Assembly: GCA_041687115.1 (NCBI GenBank)
Contig: JAWLCP010000014.1
Location: 1 to 43,375 of the forward strand
Direction: 5' to 3'
Length of the DNA: 43,375 nt
Source: SKLM01 sp041687115
Lineage (GTDB): Bacteria; Chloroflexota; Anaerolineae; B4-G1
Below are positions 8,901-15,457 of this stretch, piece by piece; the first letter of the stretch is position 1; each line of letters begins with the position of its first letter. Both the position numbers and the translations under genes were made by a program. The notes beneath the pieces are model-generated. The model was not told the origin of the DNA. It was given only the letters and a program-made list of their open reading frames with translations, and searched no databases.

Positions 8901-10848
8901 CCGACACGGTGACCCAGACCCGGGTGTCGCCGTAGACATCGGCACCAGGGCTGGGGAAGAAGATGTTGACGGTCGGCGCGTCGGCGTCCACGAAGTTGAG
9001 CACAGGCACCGTCGTCTGATCGACGATGCTGTTGCCGTATAGATCGATCGCCTTGACCTTCAAGACGTAGTCGCCGTTCTCCACGTCGTCGGTGGCGAAG
9101 ACCCACTCGTACGGCGGCGTGTAGTCGGTGAAGACGAGGTCGTCGTTCAGGTAGAACTCAACCTTCTTGACGTCGGTATCATCGTCCGCATCGGCGCCGA
9201 TCGTGACGGTGCCGGTCATCACCTCCGGTGCCCTGAGCTCCACGGTGGGATTCCGCGTATCCGGCGCGGCGGCGGTCTCGAAGATCAGGTCCCGGCTCTC
9301 CACACTGTTCCCGGCCGGGTCGGTGGAGTTGACCACGAAGTGATAGGTGGTCGAGGGCGTCAGCCCGGTGAGCGCGACCTCATGGTTGATGGTCGGCGCC
9401 GGGTCTAGCTCTTCGAAGCGGTAGGCCCTGGCGAGGGTGTCGTAGCGGACCACGCTGTCGGCAATCTCGTCGGTCTCCCAGGAGATCACGGCGGAGGTCG
9501 CCGTGAGGTTCGACACGGTGGGGCCGGCGACGATCTGCGGCGGGGTGCGGTCACAGGCCCAGACCCTCTCAAGGCGGTTGTTGGTCTCGTCGCTCTCGGC
9601 GACCACGTCGGTCGTGTCGGCGCTCACGACGATGGTGTCGCTCTCCTCGGTGCACACCCACGTGTGATCAAAGCAGCCCTCCCACGTGGCCGTCGACGCC
9701 AGGTCGCCACCAATGACGAGACTGTCTTGCACGACAGTGTCGACGGCGAGCGTGGCCTGGTGTCCCCCAGGCGCGATAGCGGCCCCCACGTTCTGCACCT
9801 CGAAGCAGATCTGGGCGCCCTGGGGCCAGATGTCGGTCACGATTAGATCCGGGAACTCCTCCTCCGGGAAGCGGTCCCAGAAGGCGATCCCGCCGAAGTC
9901 GTACAGGCCCGTCTCCAAGAGGTCATCCTGGCGGTAGGAGATCACGTTGAAGTTCTTCATATGGCCCGGGGAATCGGCCGTCGCCCCCGTGGAGAAGGCG
10001 TCGGCGGGGTCGGTCTCGATCACGTGCAGATAGGGCCAGGGGGTGCCGCGGTCCCACGCGATCTCGAAGGCGCCGTCGGGGCCCGTCGGTAAGTCGCTGG
10101 CCAGTAGCACCCGGTCAGCGCCGCCCTCGGGCCACTCGTCCTCGTCGCCCCAAAGCTCGACGGTCACGCCCTCTAGCGGCGTGCTGGTGTCGCCGGGCTC
10201 CCCTTCGTAGACGTGGCCCGTGAAGGTGTAAGGGGTCAGGTGATAGGTGAGCTCGAGCTGCGGCACCCGCTCCAGATGCTCGCGGCTCGCGAACACGCGC
10301 TCGTAGTTCGCGCCCTCGGTGGGTCCCCGCAGCATCACGCCGAAGTTGGACGAGGGATCGTCGATCCAAGATTGAGCGTAGCTAGTGACGGACCAGGACT
10401 TGTAGCTGCCGACAGTGGCGTCGATGGACGCGCTGAAGCCAAAGAGGCCGGTGGTGAACGGCGTGTTCCAGGTGACCGTCGATTCGTCCCAGGCACTGGT
10501 AATGAGATAGGCGCCGATTGAGACGGGGTCCGCGCCAGACGCGCCCTCCAGAAAGAGGCGCAGCGACGCGCTGTCGACCACAGCATCCGGCGGCAGCCCC
10601 GACAGGTCGAAGCGCACCAGCGTGACCGCCTCCTCGCCGGGCCCCCCGTAGGAGAGCTCCAGCGACGGGTCCCCGCCGAAGTTGGTGTCGGGCTCCCATT
10701 CCCGCACCGTGGCGTCGGCGACGGCATTCAGGGTGACCGTGGTCTGCGCCGCGGCAGCACGCGCCTGCGGAGTCTGCGAGCTAGGTCCCACGAGGGGCAG
10801 TAACAGCGCCAGCATCAAGACCGCAGATGAGAGTCTTCTTGTAAACAT
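5965..10848 (-). CDS. Secreted multidomain gingipain-like (C25) cysteine peptidase, copy 2
   Basis: Tandem paralogue of the 499-5367 gene with the same domain order: signal peptide (MFTRRLSSAVLMLALLLPLV), DNRLRE, SdrD/CNA-B-like, CARDB ('LIVTDIWPQGAQICFEVQN'), fibronectin-III-like, Ig-like, C25-like catalytic domain and beta domains. The predicted catalytic pair is His1095 in 'YQGHGGPDSW' and Cys1130 in 'WACLTG'; 'YNLYGDPKYG' follows. It ends in YLPVVYRVRP. I chose the ATG at 10848 (1627 residues) because AGGAGG sits six bases before it; an upstream in-frame ATG at 10869 would add MFAKEET and spoil the signal peptide. The two copies differ clearly along their length, so the duplication is old. 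A TTTGTAG promoter-like element lies about 210 bases upstream. Confidence 0.85.
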   Translation of the reverse strand: MFTRRLSSAVLMLALLLPLVGPSSQTPQARAAAAQTTVTLNAVADATVREWEPDTNFGGDPSLELSYGGPGEEAVTLVRFDLSGLPPDAVVDSASLRLFLEGASGADPVSIGAYLITSAWDESTVTWNTPFTTGLFGFSASIDATVGSYKSWSVTSYAQSWIDDPSSNFGVMLRGPTEGANYERVFASREHLERVPQLELTYHLTPYTFTGHVYEGEPGDTSTPLEGVTVELWGDEDEWPEGGADRVLLASDLPTGPDGAFEIAWDRGTPWPYLHVIETDPADAFSTGATADSPGHMKNFNVISYRQDDLLETGLYDFGGIAFWDRFPEEEFPDLIVTDIWPQGAQICFEVQNVGAAIAPGGHQATLAVDTVVQDSLVIGGDLASTATWEGCFDHTWVCTEESDTIVVSADTTDVVAESDETNNRLERVWACDRTPPQIVAGPTVSNLTATSAVISWETDEIADSVVRYDTLARAYRFEELDPAPTINHEVALTGLTPSTTYHFVVNSTDPAGNSVESRDLIFETAAAPDTRNPTVELRAPEVMTGTVTIGADADDDTDVKKVEFYLNDDLVFTDYTPPYEWVFATDDVENGDYVLKVKAIDLYGNSIVDQTTVPVLNFVDADAPTVNIFFPSPGADVYGDTRVWVTVSDDSGWSEVEWFVDGKKLGGGQYPVSPSLDIMFWWDTTYFSQGSHSLAVKATDGDGKEGSDVIGVNVANAAPPPAPKLVVTRHEVFRHAHTFAIELTVQNKGNAAASGIQIVDPLRGFQPIARVFNGVTYETQLNTSSMQADAIIKDPASLAAGASRTYYLATVPVLVHDNPPVPSIGATLQLSYKGPSGPQVQESAKFEVLKTMATAGSAPSEPLGTAHSNAVGQADYLIVTNPSYLSFHNPFHDIKPVLSDMAALAFAKQGVLGYLRTSDRHTLRDLVMPNGNWGKMLSSDFRTTAEGYLLIVGETEIIPAWRETHWNLGWGNFDCRTREADISDLPYADTGGSNAAPELVVGRVIGNDATVLSRALQAGLNGSFDRSHYLLVSGMDKESSIQSQFTGSINEIEKVINCTNCVTKLHWSTFTPSQWVPTFRNNTADKDVILYQGHGGPDSWGPLETAHLQSTTQPISFGSTNPVVLGWACLTGSYENHVANRDPAHQCTFDGGDDNLAEAFLERGAAVYIGSTEVSEIGNNRAGAKALFQKFWKAGTTIGNAFTKVKQDRWSSSGYAQLWVYEYNLYGDPKYGATTTGSATADVGAHSEARTAQPASSIDVVVPDYEVTVSGDVHEVEIPGGDLLLDPGDYRIPYYREILTYPPGYEIQDVVMTDRSGMVTDSGLNLPVNEARIASPAGSHPVAAEAAAEWTPEEAYGWEARQDPDGTITLIITMYPFLYDSATTDIRFYKNYSFAIEYTVSPVTITAMSTDQDEYEEGEPVQAEIWLKNTGAAQDVSVTAVIKTYPTEEPAVGLALQTLAGLTGVASFAHEWDTEGFDPGGYTLEVTLTDAQNQILDRSTRMFHLGVASGQATDLSVTPLHFKVGDTIDASLVFENTGSLDLTGTAVIKVQDEEGTLVEEFKQAFNDLAPGATTTLDVDWDTTGVARGDYALVGYALYDGMATEPEVVTVSTERRIYLPVVYRVRP

Positions 10849-10896
10849 CGTTTCCTCCTTGGCAAACACTGAGCACTTCCTCGCGAATCGTTACCC

Positions 10897-11325
10897 TCAT
10901 CGCCTCACGACCAGGGGCAGATAGAGCCACGCCGTTGGTGCCCCGTCGGAGCGCTCATACGCCCCGAGGTCGGGGTGCGCGTCGCGCGGACGGCCCTCGA
11001 CGTCGTCGGGCGGCGCCTCGGCGGGGCAGGTAGACGCGCACCTGTCCGTATTTCCCCAGCAGGATACCACAGGGGTGACTACAAAATGTCTACAAAGTGA
11101 GTCGAGGGAGGTTGTAGAGGCTGGGGCCGTGGGGAGGGGTGCCAACTGGGGACCAGGTGAGGTCGTGAAACGTAAGGCGGAGATCGCAATGACGATACTC
11201 ACGGTGCAGCCGTCCGGATCCACGGTCCGCCAGGAGAGATGCTAGCCACCCTGTGCCACGCCGATACCGGCGTTCAACATCACACAGGCGACGGTCGCAG
11301 TGAGGATCAGAGATCTCGTATTCAT
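10897..11325 (-). pseudogene. Mosaic pseudogene: WWTVDGGG-type start, beta-helix-type end
   Basis: An ATG at 11325 begins a good signal peptide (MNTRSLILTATVACVMLNAG then IGVAQGG) that runs into TAG at 11244-11242. In the same frame the text resumes as HLSWRTVDPDGCTVS, matching GYDLTWWTVDGGGYTLG of the live 99-residue gene at 15142-15441. The TAG therefore stands where that family has Tyr (TAC/TAT), a one-base nonsense change. The 3' part (10897-11030) encodes AEAPPDDVEGRPRDAHPDLG then AYERSDGAPTAWLYLPLVVRR, nearly the same as the end of the beta-helix protein at 13151-14728. Between the two lies a promoter-like repeat (11060-11165). The locus is a patchwork of at least three sources. The open frame downstream of the TAG is probably not expressed as a functional protein. 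Confidence 0.7.
11060..11165 (-). promoter_or_regulatory. SARP-type promoter-like element, copy 1
   Basis: On the minus strand it reads TTTGTAG-ACAT-TTTGTAG-TCA, then six variable bases, then TGGTATCCTG. The core (11060-11096) matches the copy at 19032-19068 at 33 of 37 positions, with the differences confined to the six bases before TGG. A further 69 bases upstream align with copy 2 with one gap, including a shared CCAGCCTC. Two TTTGTAG heptamers sit 11 bp apart, and a possible -10 (TATCCT) follows at a fixed distance. SARP activators are known to bind heptamer direct repeats of 11-bp period next to the -10. It faces the peptidase gene starting at 10848. The regulatory role is inferred. Confidence 0.55.
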
Positions 11326-11336
11326 GGCTACACCTC

Positions 11337-13016
11337 TTACTGGAGCGTCACCAGCACCTGGATGATGCCCGTGCCCTCCTCAAGGCGCTCCAGGGCCTTA
11401 CCGAGGATGGTCCCCGCTGGCGCGTCATCCGCTCGCATGGCGTGACCGGGTGTGGACGACGTCACCAACAGGTCACCACGACGGATGGGGCCGTTCTCCG
11501 CCGACACCTTACAGGGCACGATGCCCACCAGCGCAGCCGGGATTTCGTCATCACGCTGACCCTCCATAGGGTGAAGTGAGCCGACGAACCCAGGTTCCTG
11601 GGAGTAGACCCCAAGGACCAGGGTGGAATAGGGCTCCGATGAGAGTGCCGCCGAGCGGTCCGCCCGGATGCTGATGACCAGCACGTCGCCCGGTTGGTAA
11701 GCAGCGGGATCGTCTTCAGTGGCGATCAACTCAGCAAAGTCAGCGTGTCCGCTCCAGCCACCGTCGCTAAAGGCTTCACCACTGCTTTCAACCCGAAATT
11801 GCTGGTCGCTGCCATCGTGATTGACAGCTGTGATGAAGTCCCCGCCGCCTGCTCCCGCAGCGTTCCCATTGTTCTGCAGGAAGAGCACGCCGCCGGCACC
11901 ATCGTTTGCAAAGTGAGCAGTGTGGTAGTTGCTGCCATTGTGTATGTAAGCAGCCATTCCCGTAGATGGATTGCCGTTTGCGGCCTGCAAAGCCGCCTTG
12001 TCTTTCGTGCCGCCATGGCCGGCGGCATACACGCCTATGGCGCCCGACCCATAAACCCCGCCGCCCTCGGTGCTGTCGCTCTGGCCGACGACGCCCCACG
12101 CGGGCCCGCTGGTGGCGGTGGCTTCGCCAGACACGCCGATGCCGGAGGTACTCTTGCTCACGCCCCATACGCCGCAGGTGGCGCCGCTGGTGGCGGTGGC
12201 CTCGCCATACACGCCGTGGCCTTGGGTGCTCTTGCTCTCGCCGTACACGCCGTAGGTGGTGCCGCCGGTGGCGTAGGTGTAGCCATACACGCCCCGGCCG
12301 TCGGTGCTGCTGCTATTGCCATAGACCCCGTAGGCATTCCCGCTGTCGACGGTGGCAGCGCCTTCGACTCCGCTGCCCTGGGGACTCTTGGTATAGCCAG
12401 CGACGCCAACGGTGTCTCCGCTGGTGGCGCCAGCGATGCCCTCGACGCCTGTGCCACTAGTGCTGGTGCTATAGCCATGCACGCCGTAGTCAGAGCCAGA
12501 GGCATCTACCCCGGTATCACCCCCGGAAAGAGTCAGCCCGGTGCCCATGCCGCTCCAGGTCTGCCCCCAGTGGTTATGCGCATCAACGTTCGCCGCATAC
12601 AGCGCATACGGCGCGGCGGTCAGCGTCTGGCGCGGGGCGAGCGGCGCGTACGCGTCGGTGCTGCTGCCGGGGCGCACGGCCACCTCCATCCACATTGCCG
12701 TGCCGTCGAAGACGTCCCCGAAGTCGAGGGCGACGGTGAACAGCCCCTCTCGCACGGCCACGTCGCCCCGGGTCACCGTGCTGCCCACCTGCGCGCCATC
12801 GCTGACGGCATCGTACAGCCGGAACCGGAGGTCATACGGCCCGTCAGCCGGGCTTCCCCCATCGGTCAGCCGCCCCTGGTAGGTGAAGGCCGTGCCCAGG
12901 ACAGCCAGGGTGGAGACGTCCGTCTCGGGGGCCGGCCCCTGAGCGTACGTCAGCCCGGTAATCGCCAGGGCAAGCACCGCGCCCCCCATTACCATAAGAA
13001 CTCGATGCCTGCTCAT
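11337..13016 (-). CDS. Secreted AFTYQG protein with five 26-residue GVxG repeats
   Basis: A 559-residue exported protein. A signal peptide (MSRHRVLMVMGGAVLALAIT, cleavage near TYAQ) is followed by an N-terminal domain, about residues 38-145, with 'GTAFTYQGRL', 'ADGPYDLRFRLYDA' and 'PRQTLTAAPYALYA'. This domain is shared with the 15458-17032 gene. Residues 178-307 are five exact-length 26-residue units with GVxG at two positions, Ser/Thr-rich and Gly-rich, followed by a partial sixth. The C-terminal part ('VPCKVSAENGPIRRGDLLVT', 'TPGHAMRA') resembles the end domain of other bacterial repeat-fibre proteins. It does not end in the YLPLV tail. GGGGGGAG precedes the ATG. It is probably a cell-surface fibre or adhesin; function is unproven. 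Confidence 0.8.
   Translation of the reverse strand: MSRHRVLMVMGGAVLALAITGLTYAQGPAPETDVSTLAVLGTAFTYQGRLTDGGSPADGPYDLRFRLYDAVSDGAQVGSTVTRGDVAVREGLFTVALDFGDVFDGTAMWMEVAVRPGSSTDAYAPLAPRQTLTAAPYALYAANVDAHNHWGQTWSGMGTGLTLSGGDTGVDASGSDYGVHGYSTSTSGTGVEGIAGATSGDTVGVAGYTKSPQGSGVEGAATVDSGNAYGVYGNSSSTDGRGVYGYTYATGGTTYGVYGESKSTQGHGVYGEATATSGATCGVWGVSKSTSGIGVSGEATATSGPAWGVVGQSDSTEGGGVYGSGAIGVYAAGHGGTKDKAALQAANGNPSTGMAAYIHNGSNYHTAHFANDGAGGVLFLQNNGNAAGAGGGDFITAVNHDGSDQQFRVESSGEAFSDGGWSGHADFAELIATEDDPAAYQPGDVLVISIRADRSAALSSEPYSTLVLGVYSQEPGFVGSLHPMEGQRDDEIPAALVGIVPCKVSAENGPIRRGDLLVTSSTPGHAMRADDAPAGTILGKALERLEEGTGIIQVLVTLQ
12096..12485 (-). repeat. Five tandem 78-bp coding repeats
   Basis: In-frame units of 26 codons within the AFTYQG fibre protein. 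Each unit follows the plan GV-x-G, S-x-ST-x-G, GV-x-G, then ATSG and an aromatic or other residue. One unit of the same length occurs in the sister gene at 15458-17032. The DNA copies have diverged, so they are old repeats held by protein structure rather than recent slippage. Confidence 0.85.
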
Positions 13017-13057
13017 TTACTCCCCCCTTTGACCATGATATATGGTATTAGACGGAA

Positions 13058-13090
13058 GCACCGGTGCCCTGGTGAGGCACCAGGTGCACC
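13058..13090. promoter_or_regulatory. Cluster of three palindromes upstream of the fibre gene
   Basis: GCACCGGTGC (13058-13067), CCTGGTG-AGG-CACCAGG (13068-13084) and GGTGCACC (13083-13090) lie side by side about 45-75 bases upstream of the ATG at 13016. An AT-rich stretch with a possible -10 (TAATAC or TATATC on the minus strand) lies between them and the ribosome binding site. They could be an operator or a leader hairpin; no factor can be named. Confidence 0.35.
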
Positions 13091-13150
13091 AATGCACTCA
13101 CCGCGATGTCAGTCCCGGGAGTCACCTCCTTATTCGATCTCTTCCGCGGT

Positions 13151-14728
13151 CTACCTGCCCTTAAGGATCAGCGGCAGGTAGATCCAGGCCGTCGGCTCCC
13201 AGTCCCAACGTTCGTACGCCCCCAAGTCGGGCTGGGCATCGCGGGGATTGCCTGCCACATCATCGGCGGGCGCCTCCGCGGCGCTGCCGGCATCGACGGC
13301 CGAGCTGCTCTCCTGGAGATGCAGATCCACTCCTGGCCACCCCGACACGAAGAGCGGGGCTGACGTCAGGTCGTGCTGCCCCTGGCCGCTGTAGCTGGTC
13401 CAGGTGCCGTCCGCGACCTCGTCACGGGTGAAGTCCCATTCGCGTCCCTGCACGAATTCGGCGTGGATCTCGGCCTCGTCGTAGCTGTAGTAGAGATTGT
13501 GATGCTCGGTCAGCTGCACCCCTCCGCCCAGGTATATACCCACCGGCTCGCCCACGTCGGGGCCACCGTTGAAAGCGAAGATGTTGTTGACGAGCGTCAA
13601 ATTCACTGACGGATACGGGAAGACCTCCTCCGGGTAGCCAGCGACGAACACCCAGTTGCGCCAACCGTAGCTATCGTCCCACATATTGTAGCCTATGGTG
13701 TTGTTGATCACCTCCAGCGTGCTGGGGAAGGTGCCGATCCACACCGCACTATCGCCCTGTCCCCAGACAACGTTGTTCTCCATCCGACCGCCGGCCCAGA
13801 GCTTGATGCCGTTCAAGTGATTGCAGATCACACGGTTGCGCCGGACGATGACCCCGGTGGCGTGGCCCTCCCGGTCGCGAGAGTTGAGGTCGATCCCGTC
13901 TCCGCCGTTGTCGTGGACGTAGCAATCCTCCACCAGGACGGGGTACCCGCGGGCGAACTCCAACCCGTCAGAGCCGTAGAAGTCCTCGCCCACGATGCCG
14001 GTGTCGCAGATTTCCGTCCGACGGACCACCATGTGATTGCAGGGACCGGGGGTGCAATCCACGGCCGAGTACTCGCTACCGTGGATGAGGCTGTCCTCGA
14101 GGGTAATGTACTCCACAGGCCCCTCCGCTGGCGGCCCCTCGGTGCTCTCGCCGTAGGTGAAGCGGATGGCCGTCTCGCCCCCCTCAATCTCCAGATGGTC
14201 CAACTGGACGTGGCGGTTCTCGCCGGAGAGCTGCAGCCCCCAAATCGTGAAGCCCCGCAGCGTGAACCCGCTGATGCGCAGGTAGGACGCATACTGATCT
14301 AGAATCAGGAGGCCGCTCCCCCCGGCGCCGCCGCGATCGAGAATGGGCGACTCGCCCGAATAGGCAATGAAGGTGATCACTGAACCTGCGGTGCCGGACT
14401 GGCTCAGGTGGATGTCCTCCGCGACGGAATAGGTACCGCCTCGGAAACAGATCGTCTCGCCAGGCTGGGCGGTGTCGGCGGCGTGCTGAAAGGTGGCCCA
14501 TGGTTGGGATTGAGTACCCGGATTGCCATCGCTCCCGGACGGTGCGACGTAGTAGGTGCAGGCGGCGGCTCCCCCCAACCGGGCGAGGTCTTCGGATGGC
14601 GACCCCACGCCAGCCTCTGTGTCTTCAACAGAGCGAATACCAGCCGGCGCTGGCGAGGTCGCGAGGACACAGCCACCCCACGCCACGGTCAACGCCAGAA
14701 CAAGATAAAGACCCGTCGTAGCCCTCAT
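13151..14728 (-). CDS. Secreted right-handed parallel beta-helix protein
   Basis: A 525-residue exported protein. A signal peptide (MRATTGLYLVLALTVAWGG; the following Cys makes a weak lipobox) precedes the classic entry motif 'YYVAPSGSDGNPGTQSQPWA' then 'CFRGGTY', typical of DUF1565/pectate-lyase-like beta-helix proteins. The middle has repeating turns such as 'ITLEDSLIHGSEYSAVDC', 'VVRRTEICDTG' and 'VVWGQGDSAVWIG', as in PbH1 repeats. The C-terminal 45 residues ('DDVAGNPRDAQPDLGAYERW', ending YLPLILKGR) are also found in the pseudogene at 10897. GAGGAGAG precedes the ATG. It is probably a surface polysaccharide-binding or lyase-like protein; no catalytic residues can be assigned. Confidence 0.8.
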   Translation of the reverse strand: MRATTGLYLVLALTVAWGGCVLATSPAPAGIRSVEDTEAGVGSPSEDLARLGGAAACTYYVAPSGSDGNPGTQSQPWATFQHAADTAQPGETICFRGGTYSVAEDIHLSQSGTAGSVITFIAYSGESPILDRGGAGGSGLLILDQYASYLRISGFTLRGFTIWGLQLSGENRHVQLDHLEIEGGETAIRFTYGESTEGPPAEGPVEYITLEDSLIHGSEYSAVDCTPGPCNHMVVRRTEICDTGIVGEDFYGSDGLEFARGYPVLVEDCYVHDNGGDGIDLNSRDREGHATGVIVRRNRVICNHLNGIKLWAGGRMENNVVWGQGDSAVWIGTFPSTLEVINNTIGYNMWDDSYGWRNWVFVAGYPEEVFPYPSVNLTLVNNIFAFNGGPDVGEPVGIYLGGGVQLTEHHNLYYSYDEAEIHAEFVQGREWDFTRDEVADGTWTSYSGQGQHDLTSAPLFVSGWPGVDLHLQESSSAVDAGSAAEAPADDVAGNPRDAQPDLGAYERWDWEPTAWIYLPLILKGR

Positions 14729-15141
14729 GTCTCACTCTCCTCATCTAGACGGGAAGAGGCGCTCTGTTTACCTTCATCGCGCCTCCTCCTCTCGGATCTG
14801 AAGGCGAATCTAGAGACTTCGCTGGACGGCAAGACACTGAACAGCATGCCGCTGCCGATCTCCACCCACTGCACCCTGTCTGCAGGGTCCAGCTATGCAA
14901 TGCAGACGCTGGTCGTTTCTATCACCCCTCCTTATGGTTCAGGAAGCAACCTGGGGACGCGGAGGTCACAGGTGAACTGCCTCCAGGCGGCTTCCGCTGT
15001 CACAGCCTTCACATAAGTTGGTCGTCGTTCAACTCCTCGTTGGCCCCTCGGCGGGCGCGACAGCGGGCCAGAGGAATCGTCATCTGCTCGCTGTCGCGCT
15101 CCATCGGCCGGTGCAAACCTTCCCCAGACCAACATCACGTC
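14729..15141. other. Intergenic region without supported gene
   Basis: About 410 bases between the beta-helix gene and the 99-residue YLPLV gene. Open frames on the plus strand have no ribosome binding site or recognisable content. The only local structure seen is a small hairpin at 14873-14888 (ACCCTG-TCTG-CAGGGT). Promoters for the beta-helix gene should lie here, but no clear -35/-10 pair is visible. Confidence 0.5.
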
Positions 15142-15441
15142 TCACGAATTGCGGAGCACCAACGGTAGGTAGATCTCGTGCTCCACGGGTCCCGCCCCGC
15201 CCCAGAAGCCACCGCCGAGGGTGTAGATTCCGCTGCTGTCGCTCATCACGCCCGCGTCCGGCTGACCGATGGTGCCGCCGAGGGTGTAGACGCCGTCGGC
15301 GCTGACGCCGAGAGTGTACCCCCCGCCGTCGACCGTCCACCAGGTCAGGTCGTAGCCATCGCCGGTCTGGGCCCTAGCCGCGCTGGTGAGCACAAGCAGC
15401 GTCAAGAGAGGCCAGACGAGATAGCGAAGCCGGTTTGACAT
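15142..15441 (-). CDS. Small secreted WWTVDGGG protein with YLPLV tail
   Basis: A 99-residue exported protein: signal peptide MSNRLRYLVWPLLTLLVLTS ending AARAQ, then GYDLTWWTVDGGGYTLG, two 'YTLGG' turns ('YTLGGTIGQPDAG', 'YTLGGGFWGG') and the tail EIYLPLVLRNS. I chose the ATG at 15441, which has GAGGAGA seven bases upstream and starts just past the stop of the 15458-17032 gene, so the two are probably cotranscribed. The frame stays open far upstream inside that gene, but that part is antisense-frame noise. I recall similar small proteins from Chloroflexota. Function is unknown; the family looks like a minimal carrier for the YLPLV tail. Confidence 0.8.
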   Translation of the reverse strand: MSNRLRYLVWPLLTLLVLTSAARAQTGDGYDLTWWTVDGGGYTLGVSADGVYTLGGTIGQPDAGVMSDSSGIYTLGGGFWGGAGPVEHEIYLPLVLRNS

Positions 15442-15457
15442 GGTTATCTCCTCTCGC

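Noticed and set aside
10848..10869. Upstream ATG (10869) as start of peptidase copy 2
   Set aside because: It adds an acidic MFAKEET before the signal peptide, whereas the ATG at 10848 has AGGAGG at ideal distance.
12096..12485. CRISPR array in the repeat regions (also 26086-26184)
   Set aside because: Repeats are contiguous, in frame and coding, with no unique spacers and no cas genes.
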